From Butyrivibrio sp. (lineage in GTDB: Bacteria; Bacillota; Clostridia; Lachnospirales; Lachnospiraceae): 64,000 bases of DNA. Positions 43,590 to 52,138 of the stretch are shown in pieces. The notes under the pieces are model-generated. The model was not told the origin of the DNA and did not search any database. It worked only from the letters and a program-made list of their open reading frames with translations. Position 1 is the stretch's first letter, and each line of letters starts with the position of its first letter. The stretch is taken from assembly GCA_015056575.1 (NCBI GenBank), contig SVGA01000007.1:1-64000 (forward strand), written 5' to 3'. Made by a program: the position numbers and the translations under genes.

Positions 43590-44540
43590 ATGAGTGATTT
43601 AAGAAGAGTGTCATCCAATCCTCATGTCAGGTCCAGGACAACAACCTCAAACATCATGATGTGGGTAGTTATAGCACTTCTTCCCGCAGCGGGATTCGGT
43701 GTTTATAACTTTGGATTAGATGCACTGATAATACTGCTTATTTCTGTTGCAACCTGCGTTCTCACAGAGTTCATTTACGAGAAGGCAATGCACAAACCTA
43801 TAACCGTAGGGGATTTCTCAGCTGTGGTAACAGGACTTCTTCTGGGAATGAACCTGCCTTCCACAGTGCCGTGGTGGATACCGGTGCTGGGCGGGATCTT
43901 TGCCATAATCATGGTTAAGCAGATATTTGGCGGTCTGGGACAGAACTTTATGAACCCGGCCCTGGGAGGAAGATGCTTCCTCGTTATTTCTTTTCCCGCG
44001 ATTATGACAAACTTCATAACTGACGCCTACACAGGAGCTACACCTCTTGCCAACTTGAAGAACGGTGTCAGCGTCAACATCATGGATATGCTTATCGGAA
44101 GGACCGGCGGAACCATCGGAGAGACTTCAATGTTCGCCATTGCCATCGGTGCCATGATCCTGTTTGCTGTTGGCGTGATCGACTACGTAATCCCTTTTTC
44201 CTATATCATAACTTTTGCTCTGTTCGTCGGCTTATTCGGCGGTTATGGATTTAACTGGTCCTACATTTCCGCACACCTTGCAGGCGGTGGACTTATGCTG
44301 GGTGCATTCTTTATGGCTACGGATTACGTAACCTGCCCCATCACTCCTAAGGGAAGAGTGATCTACGGCGTGATCTTAGGTCTTTTGACCGGAATATTCC
44401 GAATCTTCGGAGCCAATGCTGAGGGCGTTTCCTTCGCGATCGTGATAGGAAACCTTCTGGTTCCTCTTATCGAGAAGTTCACTGTCCCGAGAGCCTTCGG
44501 TATTAAGAAAACTGCAAAGAAGGAGGCGAAAAAAGCATGA
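43590..44540 (+). CDS. rnfD: Rnf complex subunit D
   Basis: RnfD is an integral membrane subunit with covalently bound FMN, part of the ion-translocating core. The 316-residue protein has about nine membrane segments, including MMWVVIALLPAAGFGVYNF and LFVGLFGGYGFNW. DAYTGATPLANLKNG contains the Thr to which the flavin is usually attached, and FMATDYVTCPITPKGR is the conserved C-terminal loop. It follows rnfC by 13 bases and overlaps rnfG by four bases (ATGA). Confidence 0.96.
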   Translation: MSDLRRVSSNPHVRSRTTTSNIMMWVVIALLPAAGFGVYNFGLDALIILLISVATCVLTEFIYEKAMHKPITVGDFSAVVTGLLLGMNLPSTVPWWIPVLGGIFAIIMVKQIFGGLGQNFMNPALGGRCFLVISFPAIMTNFITDAYTGATPLANLKNGVSVNIMDMLIGRTGGTIGETSMFAIAIGAMILFAVGVIDYVIPFSYIITFALFVGLFGGYGFNWSYISAHLAGGGLMLGAFFMATDYVTCPITPKGRVIYGVILGLLTGIFRIFGANAEGVSFAIVIGNLLVPLIEKFTVPRAFGIKKTAKKEAKKA

Positions 44541-45136
44541 ATGATACAAAGACCATGATCAAAAATGCACTTATCCTCTTTGCAATCACTCTGGTAGCAG
44601 GCGTACTTCTGGGAATTGTTTATCAGGTTACCAAGGACCCCATCGCCTATCAGGACAAGCTGGCCCAGGACAGAGCCAATCAGTCGGTTTTTGCGCAGGC
44701 TTCAACTTTTGATGATGTAGAGGTAAAAGAGGATGCGGCTCTTGCGGACTACAGCGGAGTGACCGTTGAGAGCGTCAAGGAAGCCAAAGATGCCTCCGGA
44801 ACCGGCCTCGGATATGTTATACAGGTTAAGTCCAAGGGCTACGGCGACTTTATCACCTACACGGTCGGCATTACCAATGACGGGAATATTAACGGTATAT
44901 CCATCATCAACATCGCTGAGACCCCCGGCCTTGGAATGAACGCAGAGAAGGTTGTTGCTCCGCAGTTTGCGGATAAGGCAGCCACGAACTTTGCGGTTGT
45001 CAAAAACGGACAGCTGTCCGATGAGAATACTCAGATTGAGGCTATCTCAGGCGCCACCATTACATCAAGAGCCGTTACAAACGGTGTGAATGCGGCGGTT
45101 ACCTATTTTGAAAATGTTCTGAAAGGAGGTCAGTGA
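44537..45136 (+). CDS. rnfG: Rnf complex subunit G
   Basis: RnfG carries a covalent FMN outside the membrane and one membrane helix. The 199-residue protein has the helix near residues 10-28 (NALILFAITLVAGVLLGIVYQ) and the C-terminal FMN-binding motif SGATITSRAV near residue 171-180, whose second Thr carries the flavin. The GDFITYTVGITNDGNINGI region is typical. It overlaps rnfD by four bases and its end carries the AAAGGAGGT ribosome binding site of rnfE. Confidence 0.96.
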   Translation: MNDTKTMIKNALILFAITLVAGVLLGIVYQVTKDPIAYQDKLAQDRANQSVFAQASTFDDVEVKEDAALADYSGVTVESVKEAKDASGTGLGYVIQVKSKGYGDFITYTVGITNDGNINGISIINIAETPGLGMNAEKVVAPQFADKAATNFAVVKNGQLSDENTQIEAISGATITSRAVTNGVNAAVTYFENVLKGGQ

Positions 45137-45141
45137 TCAGC

Positions 45142-45918
45142 ATGGAAGCAAAAAAAGGTGCTTTAGGCTTTAAACAGAATACTCCTGCAGAGAGATTCTT
45201 TAACGGCCTCATTGTTGAGAACCCCACACTGGTTCTTATGATCGGAATGTGTCCCACCCTTGCCGTTACTTCATCAGCTATCAACGGCCTTGGTATGGGA
45301 CTTGCCACAACATTTGTTCTTGCCTTGAGTAACGCTGTTATCGCAGCACTCAGAAAGACTATTCCTTCAACGGTCAGGATCCCGTCTTTCATTGTTGTTA
45401 TTGCATCCTTCGTTACGCTGGTAGAGCTTCTCATGAAGGCTTACGTGCCTACACTTAACAAGGCTCTTGGCGTATACATTCCGCTTATCGTTGTTAACTG
45501 TATCATCTTCGGAAGAGCGGAGGCTTATGCCAGCAAGAATGGTATCATTCCTTCATTCTTTGACGGAATCGGAATGGGGATCGGATTCACCTGTGCCATC
45601 ACCTGCATCGGCCTTGTGAGAGAATTTATAGGCGCAGGTACAGCCTTTGATGTACAGATCCTCGGCGAGGGAACAGTGGTTCCCGGAGCTGTAGGCGCTT
45701 TCCTTTCAGGCTATCAGCCCATCAGTATCTTTATCCAGCAGGCAGGTGCCTTCTTCGTTCTGGCGTTCCTTATTGCCATCATGAACAAGGTTAAGATGAA
45801 CCTGGCTAAAAAAGGAAAAGATACATCGAAGTTCGGAGAGGGCTGCTGCTCCTCAGCGGAAGAGGCAGCTGCCGACAAGATACAGGCTTCCAAAGAAGCC
45901 GGAAAGGAGGCTGAATAA
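45142..45918 (+). CDS. rnfE: Rnf complex subunit E
   Basis: RnfE is a six-helix membrane subunit, paired with RnfA. I place the start at ATG 45142 (MEAKKGALGFKQN), about 11 bases after AAAGGAGGT (45122-45130); a GTG at 45133 lies too close. The protein is 258 residues with membrane segments such as VLMIGMCPTLAVTSSAINGLG and AFFVLAFLIAIMNKV. TCAITCIGLVREFIGAG carries the conserved Cys that helps bind a 2Fe-2S cluster in Rnf. The C-terminal 40 residues (CCSSAEEAAADKIQASKE) are a charged tail not always present. Confidence 0.94.
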   Translation: MEAKKGALGFKQNTPAERFFNGLIVENPTLVLMIGMCPTLAVTSSAINGLGMGLATTFVLALSNAVIAALRKTIPSTVRIPSFIVVIASFVTLVELLMKAYVPTLNKALGVYIPLIVVNCIIFGRAEAYASKNGIIPSFFDGIGMGIGFTCAITCIGLVREFIGAGTAFDVQILGEGTVVPGAVGAFLSGYQPISIFIQQAGAFFVLAFLIAIMNKVKMNLAKKGKDTSKFGEGCCSSAEEAAADKIQASKEAGKEAE

Positions 45919-46502
45919 TGTCTACAATAGTTAGTCTTGTGGGACTGATGCTCTCAGCTTCCCTGATAAATAACGTAGTATTAAGCCAGTTCCTTGGTCT
46001 TTGTCCCTTCCTTGGAGTTTCCAAGAAGACAGACACCGCCCTTGGAATGGGAGCTGCATGTATCTTCGTAATTACCATGGCTTCGCTGGTCTGCAGCATT
46101 ATTTACAAGTTTATTCTTTCACCGCTGGATCTTTCTTACCTTAAGACCATCGTATTCATTCTTGTTATTGCGATGCTGGTTCAGTTCGTTGAGATGATAC
46201 TCAAGAAATATGTGGTTTCACTGTATCAGGCCCTTGGTGTATACCTTCCCCTGATCACAACCAACTGCGCTGTTCTGGGTGTTGCCCTCAACAACGTTAC
46301 CGACGGCTACACGATCCTTCAGAGTACCGTCTGCGGATTTGCCACAGCTGTTGGTTTCACCATTGCTATCGTTATCCTTGCAGGTCTTCGTGAGAAAATG
46401 GAGTACAACGATATTCCCGCTCCCTTCAAGGGAATGCCTCTGGTTCTTCTGACCTCAGGACTTATGGCCATTGCATTTACAGGATTTAGTGCACTGAAGT
46501 GA
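45918..46502 (+). CDS. rnfA: Rnf complex subunit A
   Basis: RnfA is the six-helix homologue of RnfE; together they hold a cluster in the membrane. The 194-residue protein has SASLINNVVLSQFLGLCPFLGVSK with the N-terminal Cys and LITTNCAVLGVALNN with the second. Its ATG overlaps the rnfE stop by one base (TAATG). A long hairpin follows immediately at 46515-46564 and separates it from rnfB. Confidence 0.96.
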   Translation: MSTIVSLVGLMLSASLINNVVLSQFLGLCPFLGVSKKTDTALGMGAACIFVITMASLVCSIIYKFILSPLDLSYLKTIVFILVIAMLVQFVEMILKKYVVSLYQALGVYLPLITTNCAVLGVALNNVTDGYTILQSTVCGFATAVGFTIAIVILAGLREKMEYNDIPAPFKGMPLVLLTSGLMAIAFTGFSALK

Positions 46503-46514
46503 GTGATATAGGGA

Positions 46515-46564
46515 CTCAAAGTTGCAAGGTGCTGTGCTTGCACAAAGCACCTTGCAACCTTGAG
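46515..46564 (+). repeat. long hairpin after rnfA
   Basis: CTCAA 46515-46519 and GTTGCAAGGTGCT 46521-46533 pair with AGCACCTTGCAAC 46546-46558 and TTGAG 46560-46564, with GTGC-TT-GCAC inside the loop. The stem is 18 bp with one A-C mismatch. No T-run follows, so it looks like an mRNA stability or processing element rather than a terminator. Confidence 0.85.
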
Positions 46565-46570
46565 GACCGA

Positions 46571-46770
46571 ACATACATGAGGAAGAAGCACGACAGTGCG
46601 GATTCCGAATGTATGTAGCATGACGGGAGCGAAGCGAAGTCATGCGTATATCACGGAGTAGATTGTCTACAAGATTGAAAACATACATGAGGAAGAAGCA
46701 CGGTAGTGCGGATTCCGAATGTATGTAGCATGACGAGAGCGAAGCGAAGTCATGCGTATATCACGGAGTA
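46571..46770 (+). repeat. 110-bp period tandem hairpin repeat, two copies
   Basis: Copies start at 46571 and 46681 and share about 90 nearly identical bases. Each has a first hairpin (copy 1: ACATACAT 46571-46578, GGAA 46581-46584, GCAC 46588-46591, pairing with GTGC 46596-46599, TTCC 46603-46606, ATGTATGT 46609-46616) and a second hairpin (GCATGAC 46618-46624 with GTCATGC 46639-46645). Differences between copies keep or nearly keep the pairing. The array is inside the rnf operon, just before rnfB. Confidence 0.88.
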
Positions 46771-46820
46771 GAGAGGAATGCGGAGCGATCCGTAATAATA
46801 CATTTAGGAGAGAATAAACT

Positions 46821-47618
46821 ATGATCACTGGAATACTCATTGCAACTGCAGTGGTAGCCGGCGCAGGTATTGTTATCGGAATAATCCTGGGTGTTGCTGA
46901 CCTGAAACTGCATGTTGATGTGGATGAAAAAGAACAGGCTATTTTGGAAGCTCTCCCCGGCAACAACTGCGGCGGATGCGGCTTTCCGGGCTGTTCGGGA
47001 TGTGCGGCTGCCATCGCAAAGGGTGAGGCTGCCGTAAACCAGTGCCCTGTTGGCGGAGCTCCCGTAGCTGAGATTATCTCAGGCATCATGGGAGTAGAGG
47101 CTGGCGATTCCACTAAGATGGTGGCTTATGTACATTGCCAGGGCGACTGTGACAAAGCTAAGAGCAAATACGAGTACAACGGAGTTGCGGATTGCAGACT
47201 TCAGACTCAGGCTCCCGGCGGAGGCTCAAAGACCTGCGACTATGGATGCCTTGGCGGCGGAACCTGCGTATCCGTTTGTCAGTTTGACGCCATTCATGTT
47301 GTTAACGGCGTGGCAATAGTAGATAAGGAAGAGTGCAAGGCCTGCGGCAAGTGCATTGACATCTGCCCCAGACACCTTATTGACCTTATTCCCTACGAGG
47401 CAACCCAGGTTGTATCCTGCAGATCCCGGGATATGGGAAAAGCAGTCAACGGATACTGCACAGTGGGCTGCATAGCCTGCCATATCTGCGAAAAGAACTG
47501 TCCTGCCGGCGCCATAACCGTTGAAAACAACGTAGCTGTCATTGATCAGGAAAAATGCACACACTGCGGAACCTGCGTGACCAAGTGTCCGAAGAAGGCT
47601 ATTAAGGCTGTAGGATAG
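46821..47618 (+). CDS. rnfB: Rnf complex subunit B
   Basis: RnfB receives electrons from reduced ferredoxin. The 265-residue protein has an N-terminal membrane helix (TGILIATAVVAGAGIVIGIILGV), the proximal cluster motif NCGGCGFPGCSGCAAAIAKGEAAVNQCP and three further cysteine clusters: CDYGCLGGGTCVSVCQF, CKACGKCIDICP, CTVGCIACHICEKNCP and CTHCGTCVTKCP. So four ferredoxin-type motifs follow the first. AGGAGAG precedes the ATG. It is the last gene of the operon, 318 bases from rnfA, an unusually long gap for this operon, filled with hairpins. Confidence 0.96.
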   Translation: MITGILIATAVVAGAGIVIGIILGVADLKLHVDVDEKEQAILEALPGNNCGGCGFPGCSGCAAAIAKGEAAVNQCPVGGAPVAEIISGIMGVEAGDSTKMVAYVHCQGDCDKAKSKYEYNGVADCRLQTQAPGGGSKTCDYGCLGGGTCVSVCQFDAIHVVNGVAIVDKEECKACGKCIDICPRHLIDLIPYEATQVVSCRSRDMGKAVNGYCTVGCIACHICEKNCPAGAITVENNVAVIDQEKCTHCGTCVTKCPKKAIKAVG

Positions 47619-47691
47619 AGCTTTTGCGCGGAGATACATGATCGCGGCGAGGTGTGGCGTGATAAGCTAATTGAATTGTTATCAAGTATTG

Positions 47692-47739
47692 AGCCCCATA
47701 CATCAAGGCCATTAAGCGGCCTGGGTGTGTGGGGCTTTT
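47692..47739 (+). terminator. rnf operon terminator
   Basis: AGCCCCA at 47692-47698 pairs with TGGGGCT at 47730-47736, with GGCC-like inner pairing, followed by T residues. Confidence 0.75.
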
Positions 47740-48106
47740 GTGTTTTAAGGGTTTTGGGGGAGTATGGTGATAAGGCTTGCATGTATTGAAGACTTTTGGG
47801 TGGAGTTTGCTTTTTTGAGAACATTTGTCTAAAGCTCTATTGATGGTGCGGGAAAAACAGATTTTTCCAAAAATCGCCTTGTTTTGGAAATATAAGCGGG
47901 AAAAGAGATTTCTTTTTCCAAAACACACAGATGACCACTATGAAATGACTGTGAAATGACCGATTTTGAAAATAAAACTCAATACCCGTGGAAATTTTTC
48001 TAAAATAGCTCCTTGATAAAACGAGAACAGAGCACGAGAGGTGCATAATAATATCAAGGGATCAATAAGCTTCAAATTCGTAAATTCATTTTTTTTAAAT
48101 TCCCTC
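47740..48106 (+). repeat. AT-rich spacer with two similar hairpins
   Basis: No gene is supported between the rnf terminator and 48330. Two near-copies of a hairpin occur at 47848-47872 and 47896-47923: each starts GCGGGAAAA and ends TTTTTCCAAAA with a short loop. A GAAATGAC doublet is at 47941-47958. The rest is AT-rich without clear structure. Confidence 0.6.
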
Positions 48107-48134
48107 TTGCATTTTTGTTTTGGATATGTATAAT
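48107..48134 (+). promoter_or_regulatory. promoter of the stalk protein gene
   Basis: TTGCAT at 48107-48112 is 16 bases from TATAAT at 48129-48134. The leader to the ATG at 48330 is about 190 bases and AT-rich. Confidence 0.5.
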
Positions 48135-48329
48135 AAACATTCGTCGGTATTCTACTGACAGAGATCCCGGAAATTCTTCCGAGGATATTCCACTTATTTT
48201 TTTATTTAAGTTTGTGGTGAGGAAAGCCATATCTCTTTTTTTGACGTTTCTTGCTGCAGACAGGAAAAAACATAAGACAAACGACAAAAGCAACAATGCA
48301 ACAAGAAAACGAAAAAGGGAGAAGAAAAA

Positions 48330-50723
48330 ATGAATTTGAAAGAAAAGTGGTCGAAACAGAACAATTCTATTAAGCTTTTGCTTAAGAAGCTTAAGAGGCA
48401 CGATACTCTGGTTGTGGGGATTGCAGTGGTGATAGCAACCGCGCTTTGCGGAGGACTGATCTACCTTAGCACTCCGGTTGTAACAGCGACAGCCAGAGAA
48501 GAGCTGATGCAGGATGAGATGGCAAACAATGAGAAGACAGTTGAGAAGCTGGATGAGCTTAAAGCGTATCTTAACGGCATAGACAAAACCGTTGCGGAAA
48601 ATCAGAAGAGTCTTAGCATTTACAGTGAGAAGACCAGCGAGAACCACAAGGAAGCCGGTGAACTCACTGAAAGAATGACAAGCTCAGTAACAGAGAAGGT
48701 GGTTGGACTTGATAAGGATATGCAGGAACTGAGAAACCTTATCAATAACACTGAAACATCCATCGAAGTGCTAAAGCAGTCACTGGAAAAAAGCGGATCC
48801 GACAACAGAAGCAAGGTGGAAAAAGAGATAACGAACCTCTATGTAGAGCTTGAAAAGATCGAGAACAAGTACAGTGAGACTCAGGAGAATACCAAAAACC
48901 TCATGGCGGAGATCCAAACGGCTGTAAAAAACGGAAACAAAGGTCTTAGTAAGGAAATGCAGGATCAGTACAATGAACTTCTTTCAAGGCTTGTCAGGAC
49001 AGACGAGAAGCTCACTGAACAGAACACTTCGACTATGGCGGATTTTAAAGCTGAGCTGGGATCGATCTCCAACACGATAAACAATCATTTTGCCAAGATG
49101 GATTCTACAATCAACAGCGGAATGGACAACGTAAACAACGGCATCGCCGGAGTAAGCAATGATATCGCCGGAGTAAGCAATGACATTGCAGGAGTAAACA
49201 GCGGCATCGCCGGAGTGAGCAATGATATCGCCGGAGTAAGCAATGATATCGCCGGAGTAAGTAAAGGTATTGCGGGAGTAAACAGCGGCATCGCCGGAGT
49301 AAGCAATGATATTGCAGGAGTAAGCAAAGGTATTGCGGGAGTAAGCAGCGGCATCGCCGGAGTAAGCAATGACATTGCAGGAGTAAACAGCGGCATCGCC
49401 GGAGTAAGCAATGACATTGCAGGAGTAAACAGCGGCATCGCCGGAGTGAGCAATGATATTGCAGGAGTAAGCAAAGGTATTGCGGGAGTAAGCAGCGGCA
49501 TCGCCGGAGTAAGCAACAGTATTACCGGTGTGAGCAATGGCATTGTCGGTGTAAACAATGAGATCGTCAACGTAAACAGCGAGATATCCGTAGTAAAGGG
49601 GGATCTTGCGGGTCTTAAAAGCTATATCGGCGGTGAGATCCGTGATGTCAATAAACAGCTCGAACAGGTTTTTACATATGTGAGTGACGGAAAAAAGCTG
49701 GTGGCATCGGCGTTACTCACTAAGGGCATAAAGGTCAGGGAAGATGCCACATTTGCTGAGATTGCTAAAGGGATCATGGAGTTTAAAACAGAGTATACGC
49801 TGCCCGGCGGCGAGATCCCCGGTGAAGTGGAATACACATATCACTATCATACGGATGCTACGGGAGCAGAGTGCGATGACGAGCTGGTTGGGGAAGACAG
49901 AAAGGGCGGCTGCTATACAAATGAAGTGCATCACGTCCACAGCAAAGACTGCTATGAAACCGAGATCGTCTATTACTACGACACCAATAAGGATGTAGTG
50001 ATGGTCAGCTACGAAGGTGACTATTATACGGGAGAAGCCTTTTATAAATTCCATTGTAATTTCTGCGGCAAGACCTATGTCAGCACAGGCAGCGGACACG
50101 TTGAAAAAACAACTTCTCTTAATCAGGTAAAAAACAGAAACGGCGTACTTAAGAAATCTGAAGAGAAGAAGACTAAGATCTGTGCATATGAAGACGATGA
50201 GCTTGAGGGATACGCCACTTCCTGCGGTTTTATCCACGGTCAGGTTGTCGGTGCGAAACTCAAATTCAAAGGAAACGGCGTTGACTACGAGACCGTTACT
50301 GAAAACGGCAAGGGAGGAAGCTCTGAAGCAGGAAACTCTGCTCTTATGACAACCTTCATTGCAGATGATCCAAATATGGATGGGAACATTGTAGACACCA
50401 TAATCCCCGACGGATCACCAGATAGCTCTGACGCCGGCATGGCAGGCGAGGGGAAAAAGACTTCCGCCCGGGGTAAGGCCGAAGTATCCGGAAATATGAC
50501 TGAGGCTGATAGGGATGAAGCGACGGATAAGACTGAAGAGGGAAAAGAATCTTCTGCTTCCGATAACATACCTGATAAAGCCGCCGGAAATAGTGATATG
50601 GCCAATTCCTATCCTGAGCATGCCGATGCGGCAAGAAACGATAAAGGTAGTTCCAACGAAAAAAGCCAGGCTGATGCGGAAATGAACGTCCGGGATCAGG
50701 AATCTTTGGGTGCGACTGAATAA
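48330..50723 (+). CDS. membrane-anchored coiled-coil stalk protein with 7-residue repeats
   Basis: I do not recognise this 797-residue protein. A basic N-terminus (KEKWSKQNNSIKLLLKKLKRH) and one membrane helix (~27-50: VVGIAVVIATALCGGLIYLS) form a signal anchor, so the rest is outside the cell. Residues ~55-268 are coiled coil. Residues 270-430 are 23 consecutive 7-residue units of the type NDIAGVS, KGIAGVS and SGIAGVN, 18 near-identical and five degenerate. A Cys/His-rich domain follows (~510-630: YHYHTDATGAECDD, HHVHSKDCYE, FHCNFCGKTYV), then an acidic Glu/Ser-rich tail. The regular heptads suggest a trimeric stalk like those of adhesins or phage fibres; this is inference. Confidence 0.8.
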   Translation: MNLKEKWSKQNNSIKLLLKKLKRHDTLVVGIAVVIATALCGGLIYLSTPVVTATAREELMQDEMANNEKTVEKLDELKAYLNGIDKTVAENQKSLSIYSEKTSENHKEAGELTERMTSSVTEKVVGLDKDMQELRNLINNTETSIEVLKQSLEKSGSDNRSKVEKEITNLYVELEKIENKYSETQENTKNLMAEIQTAVKNGNKGLSKEMQDQYNELLSRLVRTDEKLTEQNTSTMADFKAELGSISNTINNHFAKMDSTINSGMDNVNNGIAGVSNDIAGVSNDIAGVNSGIAGVSNDIAGVSNDIAGVSKGIAGVNSGIAGVSNDIAGVSKGIAGVSSGIAGVSNDIAGVNSGIAGVSNDIAGVNSGIAGVSNDIAGVSKGIAGVSSGIAGVSNSITGVSNGIVGVNNEIVNVNSEISVVKGDLAGLKSYIGGEIRDVNKQLEQVFTYVSDGKKLVASALLTKGIKVREDATFAEIAKGIMEFKTEYTLPGGEIPGEVEYTYHYHTDATGAECDDELVGEDRKGGCYTNEVHHVHSKDCYETEIVYYYDTNKDVVMVSYEGDYYTGEAFYKFHCNFCGKTYVSTGSGHVEKTTSLNQVKNRNGVLKKSEEKKTKICAYEDDELEGYATSCGFIHGQVVGAKLKFKGNGVDYETVTENGKGGSSEAGNSALMTTFIADDPNMDGNIVDTIIPDGSPDSSDAGMAGEGKKTSARGKAEVSGNMTEADRDEATDKTEEGKESSASDNIPDKAAGNSDMANSYPEHADAARNDKGSSNEKSQADAEMNVRDQESLGATE
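49137..49619 (+). repeat. 21-bp tandem repeat array, 23 units
   Basis: Each 21-bp unit encodes one heptapeptide ending in IAGVS or IAGVN. Units 1-18 (49137-49514) are nearly identical in DNA; units 19-23 (49515-49619) have drifted. Such arrays change length by slippage without shifting the frame. Confidence 0.92.
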
Positions 50724-50838
50724 AGCCTGCGGCAGCAGTGAGTAAAACAGTGGTTTCTTGACATAATTCCGCAGTCTGCATAGAATAGATGTGTTGTAGC
50801 GGATATAGCACAGAAACACAGTGCAGATTGGAGTGTAT

Positions 50839-52119
50839 ATGACAAAAATAGATATTATTTCCGGTTTCCTTGGAGCCGGCAAAACCACATTGATAAAGAA
50901 GCTTTTAAAGGAAGCACTTGCAGGAACAAAAGTAGTTCTTATTGAAAACGAGTTTGGCGAGATCGGTATTGACGGCGGTTTCCTCAAGGAGTCCGGCATT
51001 GAGATCACCGAGATGAATTCAGGATGCATCTGCTGTTCACTGGTAGGCGACTTCGAGACTTCTCTTAAGCAGGTAATGGATCAGTATTCACCTGAGAGAA
51101 TCCTCATTGAGCCATCAGGTGTGGGCAAGCTTTCAGACGTTATGAGAGCTATCCAGAATATCGCTGACACAGATGATAATATGGAACTCAACAGTGCGGT
51201 TACTGTTGTTGATGTTTCCAAGGCCAAGGTTTATATCAAGAACTTCGGTGAGTTCTTCATCAACCAGATCGAGAATGCCGGAACCATCATCCTTACAAGA
51301 ACGGATAAGGCTGATCAGAGCAAAATTGAGACAGCAGTTGAGCTGATCCGTGAGCATAACAGCAAGGCTACCATCATCACCACACCTCTTGATCAGATCA
51401 CGGGAAAAGAGATACTTGATACCTTCGAGGGTAACAATGATCTGGAGGCTGAGCTTCTTAAGCTTGTAATGGAGCAGGAGCATCATCACCACCATCATCA
51501 TCATGACCATGGCAGCCACAAGACTGTTGCCGAGGACGGCTCTGTAATTTACAGCGCACATCCCGAGGGAGAGTGCGATGATGAAGAGTGCGAGTGTCAT
51601 CATCACCACGACCATGATGAGCACGACGAGCACGATCACGAGCATCATCACCACGACCATGATGACCACGATCACGAGCATCATCACCACGACCATGATG
51701 AGCATGACGAGCACGATCACGAGCATCACCATCACGACCATGATGAGCACGATCATGAGCATCACCATCACGACCATGATGAGCACAATCATGAGCATCA
51801 TCACCACGATCATGATGAGCATGACCATCATCACGACGCTGATGATATCTTCATGAGCTGGGGCATGGAGACACCCCTTAAGTATACCAAGGACGAGATC
51901 GAGGGAATGCTTGGCAAGTTGGAGGACGAGGAGACCTACGGAATCGTTCTTCGTACCAAGGGCGTTGTTCCTTCAACAGACGGAGGCTGGATTGAGTTTG
52001 ATTATGTTCCCGGAGAAGCTGAGGTAAGAGACGGAGCGGCAGATGTTACTGGTAAATTCTGTGTGATAGGCTCTGAACTCAATGAGGCTAATCTCCAGAA
52101 GCTTTTCAGAAGACTCTGA
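50839..52119 (+). CDS. COG0523 (CobW) GTPase with long His-rich insert
   Basis: Start at ATG 50839 (MTKIDIISGFLGAGKTT) behind TTGGAGTG; a GTG at 50821 in frame is less likely. The 426-residue protein has Walker A GFLGAGKTT (9-17), ENEFGE, the metal motif GCICC (62-66), ERILIEPSGVGKL and LTRTDKAD. Residues ~214-333 hold about 57 His, mostly in HHHHDHDEHDEHDHE-type repeats, a metal-binding reservoir. The C-terminal CobW domain (YGIVLRTKGVVPSTDGGWIEFDYVPG) follows. COG0523 GTPases insert or deliver zinc, nickel or cobalt; the His content favours zinc or nickel. It is followed by a second CobW-like gene after 19 bases. Confidence 0.88.
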   Translation: MTKIDIISGFLGAGKTTLIKKLLKEALAGTKVVLIENEFGEIGIDGGFLKESGIEITEMNSGCICCSLVGDFETSLKQVMDQYSPERILIEPSGVGKLSDVMRAIQNIADTDDNMELNSAVTVVDVSKAKVYIKNFGEFFINQIENAGTIILTRTDKADQSKIETAVELIREHNSKATIITTPLDQITGKEILDTFEGNNDLEAELLKLVMEQEHHHHHHHHDHGSHKTVAEDGSVIYSAHPEGECDDEECECHHHHDHDEHDEHDHEHHHHDHDDHDHEHHHHDHDEHDEHDHEHHHHDHDEHDHEHHHHDHDEHNHEHHHHDHDEHDHHHDADDIFMSWGMETPLKYTKDEIEGMLGKLEDEETYGIVLRTKGVVPSTDGGWIEFDYVPGEAEVRDGAADVTGKFCVIGSELNEANLQKLFRRL

Positions 52120-52138
52120 TTAGAGAGGTGAAGAATTG

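Noticed and set aside
48115..48333. 72-residue basic frame before the stalk gene
   Set aside because: AT-rich with a Lys/Arg end and no ribosome binding site; it overlaps the likely promoter and leader.
49085..49570. 161-residue Pro/Leu minus-strand frame
   Set aside because: It is the antisense of the heptapeptide array.
49137..49619. Possible CRISPR array
   Set aside because: Units are contiguous 21-bp repeats in frame with a protein; there are no spacers.
51133..51834. Val/Met-rich minus-strand frame over the GTPase
   Set aside because: It is the antisense of the His codons.
51578..51856. Ile/Thr-rich + strand frame over the GTPase
   Set aside because: It is the frame-shifted His repeat.
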